Shown piece after piece: positions 47,653-58,928 of a stretch of 64,000 nucleotides of DNA. Each line of letters begins with the position of its first letter. Within the stretch, counting starts at the first letter, position 1. This stretch comes from Limonium bicolor (lineage: Eukaryota > Streptophyta > Magnoliopsida > Caryophyllales > Plumbaginaceae). The notes under the pieces were generated by a model that was not told the DNA's origin, did no database searches, and saw only the letters and a program-made list of their open reading frames with translations. The DNA lies in NCBI GenBank assembly GCA_023374045.1, contig CM041782.1, positions 247,347,882 to 247,411,881 on the forward strand, given 5' to 3'. The position numbers and the translations under genes are program-made.

Positions 47653-48252
47653 TTAGTTCCTCCTGCATTGTAGTGACCTAGTCACTATTAAGGAGTGCTT
47701 CTTTGACATTTCTATGTTTAGTGCTAGAGAGAAAGGTTCCAAAGGTACACAGGTTTTGCATAGCTTGGAAGCATGTTTGAACACCTGAGTTTGGGTTAGA
47801 TAAAATGTTTTCAGGAGGATGAGCAGATTTTTGCTGGAACTGGCGATGTGAAGCAAGAGGGGGTGTGTCTTTGTTAGAGGAGTCAAAGTTCAAGTATTGA
47901 GGCAAGGGTGTCTCAGGGTTATTGTCATAGTCGGTAGAATCTGATGCATTGTTTTTCTTTTCCGGGGAGTCATTAGGAGTGATGGATTGGGGATCTTGGA
48001 GTCTTCCTATGGGAATAGTGAAGAAGTGTGGATCAGTGAGGAAATCGTCGAGAGCGAAGTCAAGTTGATCAGAAGTTAAGCCAATATTGTGGGACTCTCA
48101 TCGAACTTGACATGGGGACTCTCTTCTAAACATTGAGTTCTCAGATTAATGACACGATAAGCTTTGCTTTTAAAAGAGTAGCTAAGAAATATACCTTCAT
48201 CACTTTTAGGAGAGAACTTACCCAAGGTATCCTTAGCAATATTGTAGATAAA
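47653..48252 (-). pseudogene. Spacer between integrase and RT of F
   Basis: Decayed coding sequence with overlapping short frames (47653-47905 and 48141-48350). It corresponds to the variable integrase C-terminal region of copia elements. No separate domain is visible. Confidence 0.6.
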
Positions 48253-49275
48253 TCACTTACATCCGAAATGCCTAAGATGAATGAGATTTGGTTTACGCTG
48301 TCGGAGTAGTTCGTAGGGTGTCTTGTGAAGGAATGGATGGATAAACGCATGATTTAGCACATTGCATGCTGTGTTAACAGCTTCTGCCCAGTATGATGGA
48401 GTTAGTTGACTGTCAATGAGCATGGTGTGTGCCATTTCAACCATGGTTCTATTTTTTTGTTCAACCACTCTGTTCTGTTCTGGAGTGCGTGCGGATGAGA
48501 TTTGGTGATCAACTCCGTTGTCCCTGCAAAACTCATCAAACAACTTGTTGCAAAATTCAGTACCCTGGTCTGTTCTCAGGGTTTTCAATGTAAACAAAAA
48601 TTTGTTGATAAGCATTTTATGGAGTTTGACAAAATCCAAAAAGTTTCATCCTTAGTAGATAGAAAAATAACCCAAGTCCACCTAGAATAGTCGTCGACTA
48701 TGACCAGAATATACCTCTTACCACTTCTGCTTTGAGTACGCATAGGACCAACAAGATCCATGTGGAGCAGTTCTAACGGAGAGCTAGTAAAGAGAGTTAA
48801 CTTACTTTTGAAAGACGACCGGGTGTGTTTACCTTTTATGCATGCTTCACAGACGAAGTCTGTGTCAAAGTGTGTATCGCGTAAACCAATCACCAAGTCC
48901 TTGCTTTTAAGTTTGTTTAACAGCCTGTGATTTGCGTGACCAAGTCTGGAGTGCCACAACAATGAGTTTTTGGAATGCACATTAAGACAGACTTGATCGT
49001 CTGGATTAATGGAGTTTAAGCACATTTTGTAGAGTTTTCCTTCTCTGCGTCCCACAGCTTTTAGGGAACCTGTACGCTCATCAAAAACCTTACAATCCGA
49101 AGAGGAGAAAAGTACCAAATTGAATCTATCACAAATTTGAGAAATACTTAATAAACTATGTTGAAGTCTAGTGACCAGATGAACTCCATCAATTTTAAAT
49201 CTAGAGGGGTTACCTACAGAGCCAACTCCCACGATTTCACCCTGGTTATAGTTTCTGAAAGTAACCTTACCTCCT
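48253..49275 (-). pseudogene. Integrase of F, truncated upstream
   Basis: 49263-48585 carries GGKVTF, the pre-integrase part with zinc-binding WHSRLGHANHR and CEACIKGKHTR, and the first catalytic Asp in LLHMDLVGP. 48639-48253, in another frame, has the second Asp (LRTDQGTEF) and the Glu (VVEQKNRTMVEMA), then SYWAEAVNTA. A frame change near 48600-48690 divides the core. Protease and gag should lie further right but E sequence is there instead. Confidence 0.9.
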
Positions 49276-49280
49276 TAGTG

Positions 49281-51273
49281 TTTAATTTTCTCTTGAGTGA
49301 GATTCGGTGGTCGGTTCACTGTTTGTACTCTAGCTCATCATTAAATGAACTTCATAAATACTAGTTCTTTTTACTCCATTATATGTCAGGTTACATCATT
49401 TGATGTGGTATTGGATTTCATGGTAAGTTATTGGATCGTGCTTCCCACTGTGGAAGTTCTCTTAGGTAATCGGACATTATTCGGTGTCTGCAACGATACT
49501 CTCGCTCACATAGAATTTATTTGTATTAAGCATTGGCCTTATAGTGTCTCCGTTGGATATTTATTCTAGCTAACATGTGTCTCCATCTCAATGCTATGTT
49601 CAACTTTCGTTGGCTTCACCACCCGTCAATGATTAATCATACTTGGGTGTTTATACGTTAGGCAATCATTACTAACCATCGTTTATGCGTTTCGTTTGAC
49701 TCAACTATAGAAACTTTATGGTGTAGTCCTCTGAGCTTCCCTCTTTCGGGATTGTACGTCTCTAGTCCTTTGTAGGTCATTGCTTAAGTTTATTTTCTCT
49801 GATTCCATTTCTAGGGTTTACGAACATCTTCAATGAAAAATGTTGTTACTGATATTCTTAGTGGTCATCCTGGGAGTTCTATCCCATTCTTCTTGAATGT
49901 TGTTGTGTCACCCGTCCTCATCGTATTTCATAATACATTCCTTGTAGGTTATTATTTAGGTAGGGTTTTGCTCATATTGTGGAGCGGTATTTTCGGCTCT
50001 TCTCTTCGAGGTTCCGGATTAGTATACTTACCTGCAATGTCAGTGGCTTGTCGTTGATGTGGGTTCTCTCGGTCTGAGATTTATGAATTTATGGTTGTAT
50101 ATCGTAGTTGGTGTTTACTTTGTTTAGTATTTTGACCAAGTCTAGCTTTCTGCTGACTGGTGTGCCAATTTAGTTCGTCATGGTCAGGCCGTCAGGCCTT
50201 CCCAAGTTCTAGTTCTTTAGTTCTTATAGATTTGTAATCCGGTATTGATATGCGTTATATCTGTAGCATTCTATTATTTGCCATGATGGCTTCCTGTATA
50301 GCTTCATCGTGGTAGCACTTGCTATGGCATGTGCGCCATACAAGATGGGCTATCGGTACTGTAAGTGTCGGTAGTAGAACTTTCTCCTAATCTCTATGTA
50401 ATTGTAGTCCGTTGGACTCTTCCTTTGCCCTCTTAGTTTTGGATAACTGATTATCTAGGCAGCTTCCTGATTGCTTCCACAGTATAGTCTCTCATCAGGG
50501 TGTTCCTCATCCTGAGGGAACCCCTTTTTCCTTTGCTTACACCTTAATCCTCGCTCTCGTTCCCACGCATTTTATCGTGGTTTCTGAGTATTGACTCTCC
50601 TTAGGCACTACGTCGTAGTCCTATTCCAGTATATAACTTGCATGCGTTTCATGGTCAGTTGTGCTATGTCTGTCAGGTTTTTGTAACCTTTCGAGTTGTA
50701 TAGGTTTGGAGTTCCCCGTTTCATAATAGACTTTTAGGCAGTCTTTATTCCCATGCGCGGTATCATCCCACTATTATGCTTCTTCGGACTACTGTCCAGT
50801 ATTCCGGTCACTTCTCTTTTTCCTCTCCATTGCACTAGTAGTGCTTTCCTTTTCATTGGTATGACGGGGTTATCTTGACTGCGTAGCATGTCGACCCAAG
50901 TTGCCAGAAATTACCGTTCTCCCATTGGTAGTATTCCGTTGGCAGCGCCTGTTCCATCGTTGTGCTCCAATTAAGGCGTTTAAGTTTTTTATAAACTGTT
51001 GCATAACGAGGTGTTTGTTGTATCGCTTAATGTTACCCAACTGCCAGATCGGGTTTTCCAGTAAGAGAAGGCTTTCTTCTCTCTGGCGTTTGTTCCCGTA
51101 TTTTAAAACTAGGGAAGTGAAGGGCGGGTTTAGGTATTGTAGGTCTCCGGTAAATGTCGGGAAGTCCTAACTAACGCACCTCTCGCTCTATCTCTCAACC
51201 CTTAACCCATAACTTAAACTCCAACTCGGTATATTCCTAAGTTTGGTAATTTTAGTCATCAGAGCGTAACTAC
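49281..51273 (-). mobile_element. E internal region, 5' third (non-coding)
   Basis: No ORF with a known domain. On minus it aligns with LARD 35672 to about 37560: the post-primer leader, a 'tggcgcac.tgccatagcaagtgct' stretch near 50310-50340 (LARD near 36470-36490), and 49400-49500 (LARD 37330-37400). It probably represents a decayed gag/protease/RT region. Confidence 0.65.
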
Positions 51274-51285
51274 GCTCTGATACCA
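51258..51285 (-). promoter_or_regulatory. Primer binding site of E within a perfect hairpin
   Basis: TGGTATCAGAGC on minus (51285-51274) matches initiator tRNA-Met. 51258-51281 forms ATCAGAGCGTA / TACGCTCTGAT, an 11-bp stem with a 2-nt loop. Compared with LARD the stem carries a paired A-T to T-A change. Confidence 0.9.
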
Positions 51286-51290
51286 CTTTT

Positions 51291-51937
51291 TATAACACCC
51301 CACCTCAATCCAATCATGGTTATCGCAAACTTAACAACATATATATAAATGTTGTAGCGGAATTTAATACACCCTAGGACCTTGCCATGGTCTGACTAAC
51401 AGAATATACTGAACATTAATATACTAAATCTTAACTAATACATATCCTCAGTACAAATTCTTCATATCCAATTACATCTTACTAACATCTCATACCATTT
51501 ACTAAACAAGTGTACATGCACAACTCGTATAACTAAGGGAAAACAACCCAAGGTAATTCTACCCGATCCTATTCTCAGGACGGTTGTATTCTGACATTCA
51601 CCTGCAAAATAAAAACAGCAGCCCCCAAGGGGGTCAGCACCTTTGCTGGTACGATTCTCTTATGGCCCCCAAGCTAACGGGGCTACGACGACTAATTGTC
51701 GATAACATGGAGTTGATTAGGTACACAACATAAATAGAAAGTGCAATAAAACAGCAATCCACAAATGAACAAATATAGTTCACACACAATGAACGACTTA
51801 AAAGCGTTCCCTTAGTAAGTGAGTTAATCATTTAACTTTTCAAGTTATGATTCCTCTTAATCACAATCCATCCTTATCTTACCTCAGTCTTAATCCTTAT
51901 CTCAATCACACTTTACAAACCGTTCTTTCATTAGAAA
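51291..51937 (-). mobile_element. 5' LTR stub of E
   Basis: It matches 2879 to about 3528 closely, then breaks off into satellite at 51938. Its terminal dinucleotide is changed (TATAACACC for TGTAACACC). Confidence 0.88.
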
Positions 51938-52249
51938 CGCGGGTTTGAAACGAAAAAGTAATGCACTAGTAGAGTAATAGCTGCCTAGTGAAGAAAAAAT
52001 GGTACCGAACTAGCAGCACAATAGCTATCTAGGGGGTTTAAAACGCAAAAGTCTTACACAAGTAGCACAACAGCAACCTAGTGAAGAAAAAACACGACCG
52101 CACTAGTAACACAATAGCTACCTAGCGGGTTTGAAATTAAAAAGTCTTGTACTAGTAGCGTAATAGCTGACTAATGGATTTGAAATGAGAAAAATTCTTG
52201 CACTAGTAGCACAACAGCTACCTAGTGAAGAAAAATTACGACCGCACTG
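51938..52249. repeat. Second block of the satellite of 1-1611
   Basis: About six to seven subunits of the same two types. It truncates the E 5' LTR on the left and is cut by the D LTR on the right, inside a GACCGCACTAGTAGC core. Confidence 0.92.
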
Positions 52250-54316
52250 TGTTGGGCAAAGTAGTAGTTAAACTATCTTGCTACTTATGAGCAGTGAACC
52301 CAATCTTTATAGTACAACAAGGTCGTATCCACAGAGACTTCGCAACTATCTAATTAATTATCAAGTTAGTAAATGTACAAGAAGATAAATAAAAGTGCAT
52401 AAAATGTAAATTGGGGGTTTAGCCAGTGGCAATCTTGGTGTTTGGGAAAATAAAAATAGTTAAAAGCTTAAATAAAACAGTTATGTAACAAGTGGATGGA
52501 AAAAGGTATCCTAGGATAGCGGGGGAATTGCCTAAATTACTTAAAAAAAATTATAACCATGTCTCAATTATTTATTGTCTATTAGAGTTAATAAGTGTCA
52601 GTTACGAACTCGTAATAATAGCCTCAGTATTTTCCTGCTCAATCCGAAGTGTAAATACCAAGGTTCATTCCTTTGTGGTACTTGACTATCTTAAAATCAT
52701 ATGTTGATAGTTACCATAAAAATGCAGTAGTTTGTCGCTTAAAGCATTTACCAATATTTGTTGAAAGGAATTAAAACAAGTTTAATAAGTGAGACTAGTA
52801 ATAAATATTTATTTAAGTACAGACATTAATTATAATCTTAATTTGCTCTATTTGTCTGTTTAAGAATTTGGCTTGTGACCTTCCTAAATCATAGATAAGG
52901 ACAACTCTTAATTAATTCAATAGACTTTTTACAATCAGAAAAAGTCTAAAATCATTAATTAGCATTAAGCAAGAATTCTTTTAATAACAGTGATGGATTT
53001 TATCTGCTAATCAAGGAGAATATATCTAACGTTTGTCTTTCTTTGTGGTCTATTCTCAGATTTACAAAATCATTGAAATAAGAGAAACCGTAAATGCATA
53101 AAAATGATCAGTTCTTAAGCATTTAATAATTTAGAGAGACAAAACAAATATTTATAAGCAAACTTGGTATTAATAATAAGTCTGAATTATTTGGGGTTAA
53201 ACCTCATCCTAGGATACGAATAAAAATCACTCAGACATTAACAAAAATAAAAAAAAGCAGAGATAGCCATTATTTTGGAGACTGCCGGAGGACACGGGAC
53301 TGCGATTCGCTTCTGCTCCAGCTCCTTTTCTTCTCTTCTTCTTATCGTGCTTCTGCTGAGTTGTGGAATGAAGAATGAAAATAAAATGGAGAAGTGGGGG
53401 ATAAGAGGATGGAATGAATCGTAGGTGTGGCTTGTGTTGTGGTCGATGGTCGTGGTTTGATGAACGGTGGTGAACGATTGTGAACTTTGGATTCAGAGGA
53501 AGGGATGATTTATTTGAGCAAAAGGAGCGTGGGTTTTATAGAAGAAAGGAGGAGGAAGAAGACAGGCTGGCTGGAACACGCGTGAGCAATTTGAGTGGGG
53601 TGGCGCCTGATATTGACGATGGAGTAGATAGATATGTTTTCAGGCACCGTAGATATGTTTGCAGGGCCGAAGAAAATTGGGGAAGACGGTCGGCGTAGTT
53701 GCAGCTCTATTTGTTATCCGGTCTTTTTTCCACGAACAACACACAAACATTTCTTTCTATCCGAACAAATATCCACGGACACATTATGTCCTTCTTCTCT
53801 TGTCCGCCCCTTGTCCGCCCCTTTATCACCGGACATGTTTATGTCCTTGTCTTCTGTCCGTGCTTATTTCTATGGACGTACCACGGTTGCCATTTTTGTT
53901 GCGTCCGAACCGGCGTCCAGACCACCCTGGTTCGGACGGTGCGATTGTGTCCGCCCTTTTCTCCGCGGATGCGCCACGGACAGCTTCTTGTCCGGCCTTA
54001 TTCACCCGGTCTGCACGGACGGGTTTTTGTACTGTCCGAACCACCGTCCGGACCACACTGGTCCGGACGAAAACTGGTTTTCTTCTAAAATGTTAATTTC
54101 AACTCCGATTTGAGATCCGTCTGCGCCTATGCGTTCGTCTCTTCGTCTACTTTGCTCCTAGCAAGGTTTTCCTCTTGTTTAACCAATAAATCTGTAATAT
54201 AACCAATAAAACATAAACTAGAGAAAAACTAACCAAAGTGAAGAAATGAGCAAGAAAAGTGCTAATAAATATATGAAATACACCCACAAAACATGCTCAT
54301 TTGGACACTTATCACA
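52250..54316 (-). mobile_element. D LTR copy 1 (2067 bp)
   Basis: Plus strand TGTTGGGCAAAG to CACTTATCACA. TATA box at 53531-53541 on minus (CTATAAAACCC). GTCCG/CGGAC hairpin cluster at 53720-54070. It differs from copies 2 and 3 by lacking a short 'ggatggtgaacgatggtgaat' expansion near 53470. Confidence 0.93.
53720..54070. repeat. GTCCG/CGGAC hairpin cluster in D LTR 1
   Basis: About ten GTCC/CGGAC motifs. The module at 53903-53937 has GTCCGAAC-CGGC-GTCCAGAC-N7-GTTCGGAC, one base off the consensus. Three long overlapping plus-strand frames through the cluster are artefacts. Confidence 0.88.
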
Positions 54317-55529
54317 CCCCCACACTTACCTTTTTGCTTATCCTCAAGCAAAACCATGTACCCAAGCAAGTAGGGAATGCTCAATACTAACAAATATTAT
54401 ATGAGGAGGGTAGGATAAGGAGGTGAACATTACATGATCTAAACTTTTTGAGGAGTGTGAACCATCACCTACTGGTGGCACAGGTGTGCTCAGGGTAAAA
54501 ATAAAAATTAGAGTTCCGGGGTATGATCTGGAGTACTTCAATGCTTTTGAGTTAAGGTGACTTTGAGAACTTTTACCACGGCCAACTTCTCTCAAGAATG
54601 GGCATGAGGAGAAAACAAAAGGAAAAATAGATTATACATTTGTTTTACTTTTTCATAAGGGATGAGAAGATAATATGAAGGCATCAAGCCTTTGTATTTA
54701 AGAACACTCAACTCTCTTTTGTTTGTTACCAATGGCGTCTCGTAAGTCCCTTGTTTATTTTTATTTCTTTATTTTTTGACAAAGAAGCACCCCTTAGCAA
54801 TCCCTAAGAGAGAAGACAGAAAGAATCCCTGAGCAATAAAAATCCAACCCATGCAGATCATTTGGTCACACCGCATAAAAATGCTCCTCAAAAGTAATCA
54901 AAATGAAAAATTTTAAATTTGTACCATTTATCCCACAATTCATAATAGTATTTGTTCTTAAAGAGAACAACCCACATATAAAGGGTCCACGATATTGAAT
55001 TTGGAAAAACGCAAGATAAGCAGAGAGATTAAGCATTTTAGCACAAAATTTCACCGAAAAGGGCACTTACCCCCACACTTAAATTGGACAATGTCCTCAT
55101 TGTTCACCAGAAAAAAAGGGAAGGTTTCAGAAGACCTTTTCGGTAAGTAGATAAAATATAGAAAACACAAAGGTCACAAATAGGCATTTTAGCACAGAAG
55201 CTCTTCACAGCAGATTTTAGCAAAATAAAAGCATAATTAAAGAAACTGGAACTCCCCTGAGATTGTTTTTGCTAGCGTTATAGGAGTTCCCCCACACTTG
55301 AGCTTCAGCCTCAAGTAGCGTTGTGTGATTGCAGTGTAGACATGAAGTTGCACCTGCATAAGACACTAGAAGCAACCATACTACAAACGGGGTTAAGAGT
55401 GAGCAAAAACAAAATGTAAAGAGAACTTGAAAAAGAAAAATAAACGCAAATGAAAGATAATTTCATCCGGGTTGCCTCCCGGAAGCTGCCCATTTTTAAC
55501 GTCTTTGGCTAGACGCTACCACCATGAAG

Positions 55530-56709
55530 TCAGCCAGGATCGAATATGAACGTTGAAGTTGGCGTTAACGGGTGGGTGGGACGGGCATCATGAATTATTG
55601 AAAAACCACCCGGATCAAAAGGAAATGTGATCTCAATACTTAAAATGTAGAAGTGTAGGCTCCACTGATCTTTAGTCAGGTGAAGGTGTCGAGATTGTTG
55701 ATCCTTGGTGCGAGGATCGAATTTTGGTGGAGCCTCCTCTTCGAAATTAAGGATGAAGACATCCTTATCTTCAATGAGCGGTGCAGGGAGAGCTCTGGGC
55801 CGGACTTTGTCTTCTATCTCTAGTCCGGGATCAAAAGGGAAGGTGGCCTCCACACTTAGTGGGTGAACTTTATGCTTCCACCTTACATCATTGTTGCTTA
55901 GGTGGGGAAGGCCTTGATCCTCCAGACGAAGATCAAAGTTGGATGGCTCCTCCTCCTCATTTTGAGGATGTAGATGTCCTCATCTTCTTGGTGAGGCTCA
56001 TTGGACGAGCTTTGATGTAAATTAACTTCAGAGGGAAGTGGCTCCTTGAAATCGACTATAGCACTCTCTTTGATGGCTCGGAGGGAGGCGGCATCTCTTC
56101 CTTCGCAAGGTTGAGGATGTATCCACCCTCATCTTCTGGGTAGAGCACGGTGAAGGAGGGGAAATAGTAGTTGATTTCAGAGGGAGGAGACTCCATGAAG
56201 TCCAAGGAGAAACTCTCTTCTGAGGAGTTGTCTTCATAATCAAGCTGATGGTTGTTTGGTGATGGATTCTCTGATTCAAATAGGGGAGGAGGTGGAGAGT
56301 AGCTTAAGTCCTCAACAGGTTGTTCCTCCTCGTGAACCACTTCATTCAGTTGTTGAACCTGTTGTTCCATGTGTTCTACCTGATCTAGCATTCTTTGCTG
56401 GATCATTTCAGACTTTGAGGTAAAATTTGCCATCATTTCCCTTAAAATGGCGTTGTCTCTTTCTATTGCAACCATAGGACAATGGGAACTTTCAAGGTCT
56501 CCTCCACACTCTTGGCATACGAAGATGGGGATAGGCTTGAGAGATGACTTGAAATCCTCCAAGAGAGCTCTCAATTTAGCATTTGGGTCTGAACATTGGG
56601 GGCTTTCATGGTACTCTCCGCACCTTTGACAGACACTCCATTGATTGTAGTTCTCTGCGCCATAGGGGTAACCATACCAATCTCCTGCTTGATCGTAGTG
56701 ACCATCCAT
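55530..56709 (-). pseudogene. Gag-like zinc-knuckle ORF of D, copy 1 (frameshifted)
   Basis: It starts MDGHYDQAGDWYGYPYG at 56709. A zinc knuckle at residues 27-39 (CQRCGEYHESPQC, CX2CX3HX4C) is followed by a second with the same spacing at 65-77 (CQECGG..SSHC), in which the His position is Leu. A coiled-coil-like Gln/Glu segment (about 115-145) and a long acidic, Pro/Ser-rich tail follow. A 2-base loss near 56070 and a 1-base loss near 55960 break the frame, while 55853-55530 is open again. The tail has two related ~57-residue repeats (see findings). It resembles Gag-derived ORFs of non-autonomous Athila elements. Confidence 0.7.
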
Positions 56710-56815
56710 CAGAATTAAGTACCTTAAAAACAAAACAAAAATTTAGACACAAAAGGGGCAAATAACGGAAATAAAAAAAACTAAACAGATAATAAACCAG
56801 ATAGTAGGACCGAAG

Positions 56816-56833
56816 TCCCCGGCAACGGCGCCA
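56816..56833 (-). promoter_or_regulatory. Primer binding site of D unit 1 (tRNA-Asp)
   Basis: The minus strand reads TGGCGCCGTTGCCGGGGA, complementary to the 3' end of plant tRNA-Asp and typical of Athila. Next to LTR 2. Confidence 0.93.
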
Positions 56834-56839
56834 AAAACT

Positions 56840-58928
56840 TGTTGCGCAAAATAGTAGTTAAACTATCTTGCTACTTATGAGCAGTGAACCCAATCTTTGT
56901 AGTAGAACAAGGTCGTATCCACAGAGACTTCGCAACTATCTAATTAATTATCAAGTTAGTAAATGTACAAGAAGATAAATAAAAGTGCATAAAATGTAAA
57001 TTGGGGGTTTAGCCTGTGGCAATCTTGGTGTTTAGGAAAATAAAAATAATTAAAAGCTTAAATAAAACAATTATGTAACAAGTGGATGGAAAAAGGTATC
57101 CCAGGATAGCGGGGGAATTGCCTAAATTACTTAAACAAATTTATAACCATGTCTCAATTATTTATTGTCTATTAGAGTTAATAAGTGTCAGTTACGAACT
57201 CTTAATAATAGCCTCAGTATTTTCTTGCTCAATCCGAAGTGTAAATACCAAGGTTCATTCCTTTGTGGTACTTGACTATCTCAAAATCATATGTTGATAG
57301 TTACCATAAAAATGCAGTAGTAGTTTGTCGCTTAAAGCATTTAACAATATTTTTGAAAGGAATTAAAACATGTTTAATAAGTGAGACAAGTAATAAATAT
57401 TTATTTAAGTACAAACATTAATTATAATCCTAATTTGCTCTATTTGTCTGTTTAAGAATTTGGCTTGTGACCTTCCTAAATCATAGATAAGGACAACTCT
57501 TAATTAATTCAATAGACTTTTTACAATCAGAAAAAGTCTAAAATCATTAATTAGCATTAAGCAAGAATTCTTTTAATAACAGCGATGGATTTTATCTGCT
57601 AATCAAGGAGAATAATATCTAACGTTTGTCTTTCTTTGTGGTCTATTCTCAGATTTACAAAATCATTGAAATTAGAGAAACCGTAAATGCATAAAAATGA
57701 TCAGTTCTTAAGCGTTTAATAATTTAGAGAGACAAAACAAATATTTATAAGCAAACTTGGTATTAATAATAAGTCTGAATTATTTGGGGTTAAACCCCAT
57801 CCTAGGATACGAATAAAAATCACTGAGACATTAACAGAAATAAAAAGAAAGCAGAGATAGCCATTATTTTGGAGACTGCCGGAGGACATGGGACTGTGAT
57901 TCGCTTCTGCTCCTGCTCCTTTTCTTCTCTTCTTCTTATCGTGCTTCTACTGAGTGGTGGAATGAAGAATGAAAATAAAATGGAGAAGTGGGGGATAAGA
58001 GGATGGAATGGATCGTAGGTGTGGCTTGTGTTTTGGTCGATGGTCGTGGTTTGATGAACGGTGGTGAAGGATGGTGAACGATGGTGAATGATTGTGAACT
58101 TTGGATTCAGAGGGAGGGATGATTTATTTGAGCAGAAGGAGTGTGGGTTTTATAGAAGAAAGGAGGAGGAAGAAGACAGGCTGAAGACAGGCTGGAACAC
58201 GCGTGAGCAATTTGAGTGGGGCGGCGCCTGATATTGACGATGGAGTAGATAGATATGTTTTCAGGCGCCGTAGATATGTTTGCAGGGCCGAAGAAAATTG
58301 GGGAAGACGGTCGGCGTAGTTGCAGCTCTATTTGTTGTCCGGTCTTTTTTCCACGGACAACACACAAACATTTCTTTCTGTCAGAGAAAATATCCACGGA
58401 CACATTGTGTCCTTCTTCTCTTATCCGCCCCTTTATCACCGGACATGTTTATGTCCTTGTCTTCTGTCCGTGCTTATTTCTACGGACGTACCACGGTTGC
58501 CATTTTTGTTGCGTCCGAACCGGCGTCCGGACCACCCTGGTTCGGACGGGCGATTGTGTCCGCCTTTTTCTCCGTGGATGCGCCACGGACAGCTTCTTGT
58601 CCGGCCTTATTCACCCGGTCTTGCCACGGACGGGTTTTTGTACTGTCCGAACCACCGTCCGGACCACACTGGTCCGGACGAAAACTGGTTTTCTTCTAAA
58701 ATGTTTGTTTCAGCTCCGATTTGAGATCCGTCTGCGCCTATGCGTTCGTCTCTTCGTCTACTTTGCTCCTAGCTTGGTTTTCCTCATGTTTAACCAATAA
58801 ATCTGTAATATAACCAATAAAACATAAACTAGAGGAAAACTAACCAAAGTGGAGAAATGAGCAAGAAAAGTGCTAATAAAATATATGAAATACACCCATA
58901 AAACATGCTCATTTGGACACTTATCACA
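56840..58928 (-). mobile_element. D LTR copy 2 (2089 bp)
   Basis: It is shared between units. TATA box at 58145-58155. It contains two full tripartite modules: 58513-58547 and 58645-58679 (the second ends GTCCGGAC). Confidence 0.93.
58330..58680. repeat. GTCCG/CGGAC hairpin cluster in D LTR 2
   Basis: 58513-58547 reads GTCCGAAC-CGGC-GTCCGGAC-CACCCTG-GTTCGGAC. 58645-58679 reads GTCCGAAC-CACC-GTCCGGAC-CACACTG-GTCCGGAC. Further GTCC/GGAC pairs surround them. Confidence 0.92.

Larger units (their letters stand above)
28879..49280 (-). mobile_element. Element F: 5'-truncated Sirevirus-like Ty1/copia element, split by LARD
   Basis: On minus the order is integrase, RT, RNase H, an extra ORF after pol, several polypurine tracts and a 3' LTR (28879-29739). 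Integrase before RT defines Ty1/copia; the extra ORF and repeated PPTs point to the Sirevirus (SIRE/Maximus) lineage. The 5' LTR, gag and protease are missing: the coding sequence begins at the GGKVTF spacer just before integrase near 49265, after which E sequence follows. LARD (31067-45067) interrupts the extra ORF. The right boundary is approximate. Confidence 0.82.
2879..51937 (-). mobile_element. Element E: minus-strand gypsy-type element with ~4.35-kb LTRs and fossil pol, host of the nested insertions
   Basis: E is reconstructed from pieces: 3' LTR 2879-7225, polypurine tract 7226-7250, internal 7251-8708, 17725 to about 19446 and about 49280-51273, primer site 51274-51285, and a 5' LTR stub 51291-51937. 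Added together the internal pieces are about 5.2 kb, close to LARD's 4.87 kb, and they align in order with LARD. Reading on minus, a decayed integrase core crosses the point where A is inserted. The 5 bp left of E are CTCAC; the matching right duplication cannot be seen because the 5' LTR is cut short by satellite at 51938. C, the Sirevirus-like F and LARD lie inside this span. Confidence 0.75.
54317..56839 (-). mobile_element. D internal unit 1
   Basis: The PPT AAGTGTGGGGG (minus) adjoins LTR 1 at 54317-54327. The primer site is at 56816-56833. 54330-55520 is non-coding, and 55530-56709 holds the gag-like pseudogene. Several 'cccccacactt' copies (54316, 55070, 55290) are repeated PPT-like G-runs on the element strand. 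Confidence 0.85.

Noticed and set aside
53634..54113. Three long overlapping plus-strand ORFs (also 58255-58800)
   Set aside because: They lie inside D LTRs, antisense to the element, through the GTCCG cluster. Frames are not conserved between LTR copies.
55781..56020. Plus-strand 79-aa ORF, repeated at 60396-60581
   Set aside because: Antisense to the acidic-tail repeat of the D gag-like ORF; its conservation follows from that.
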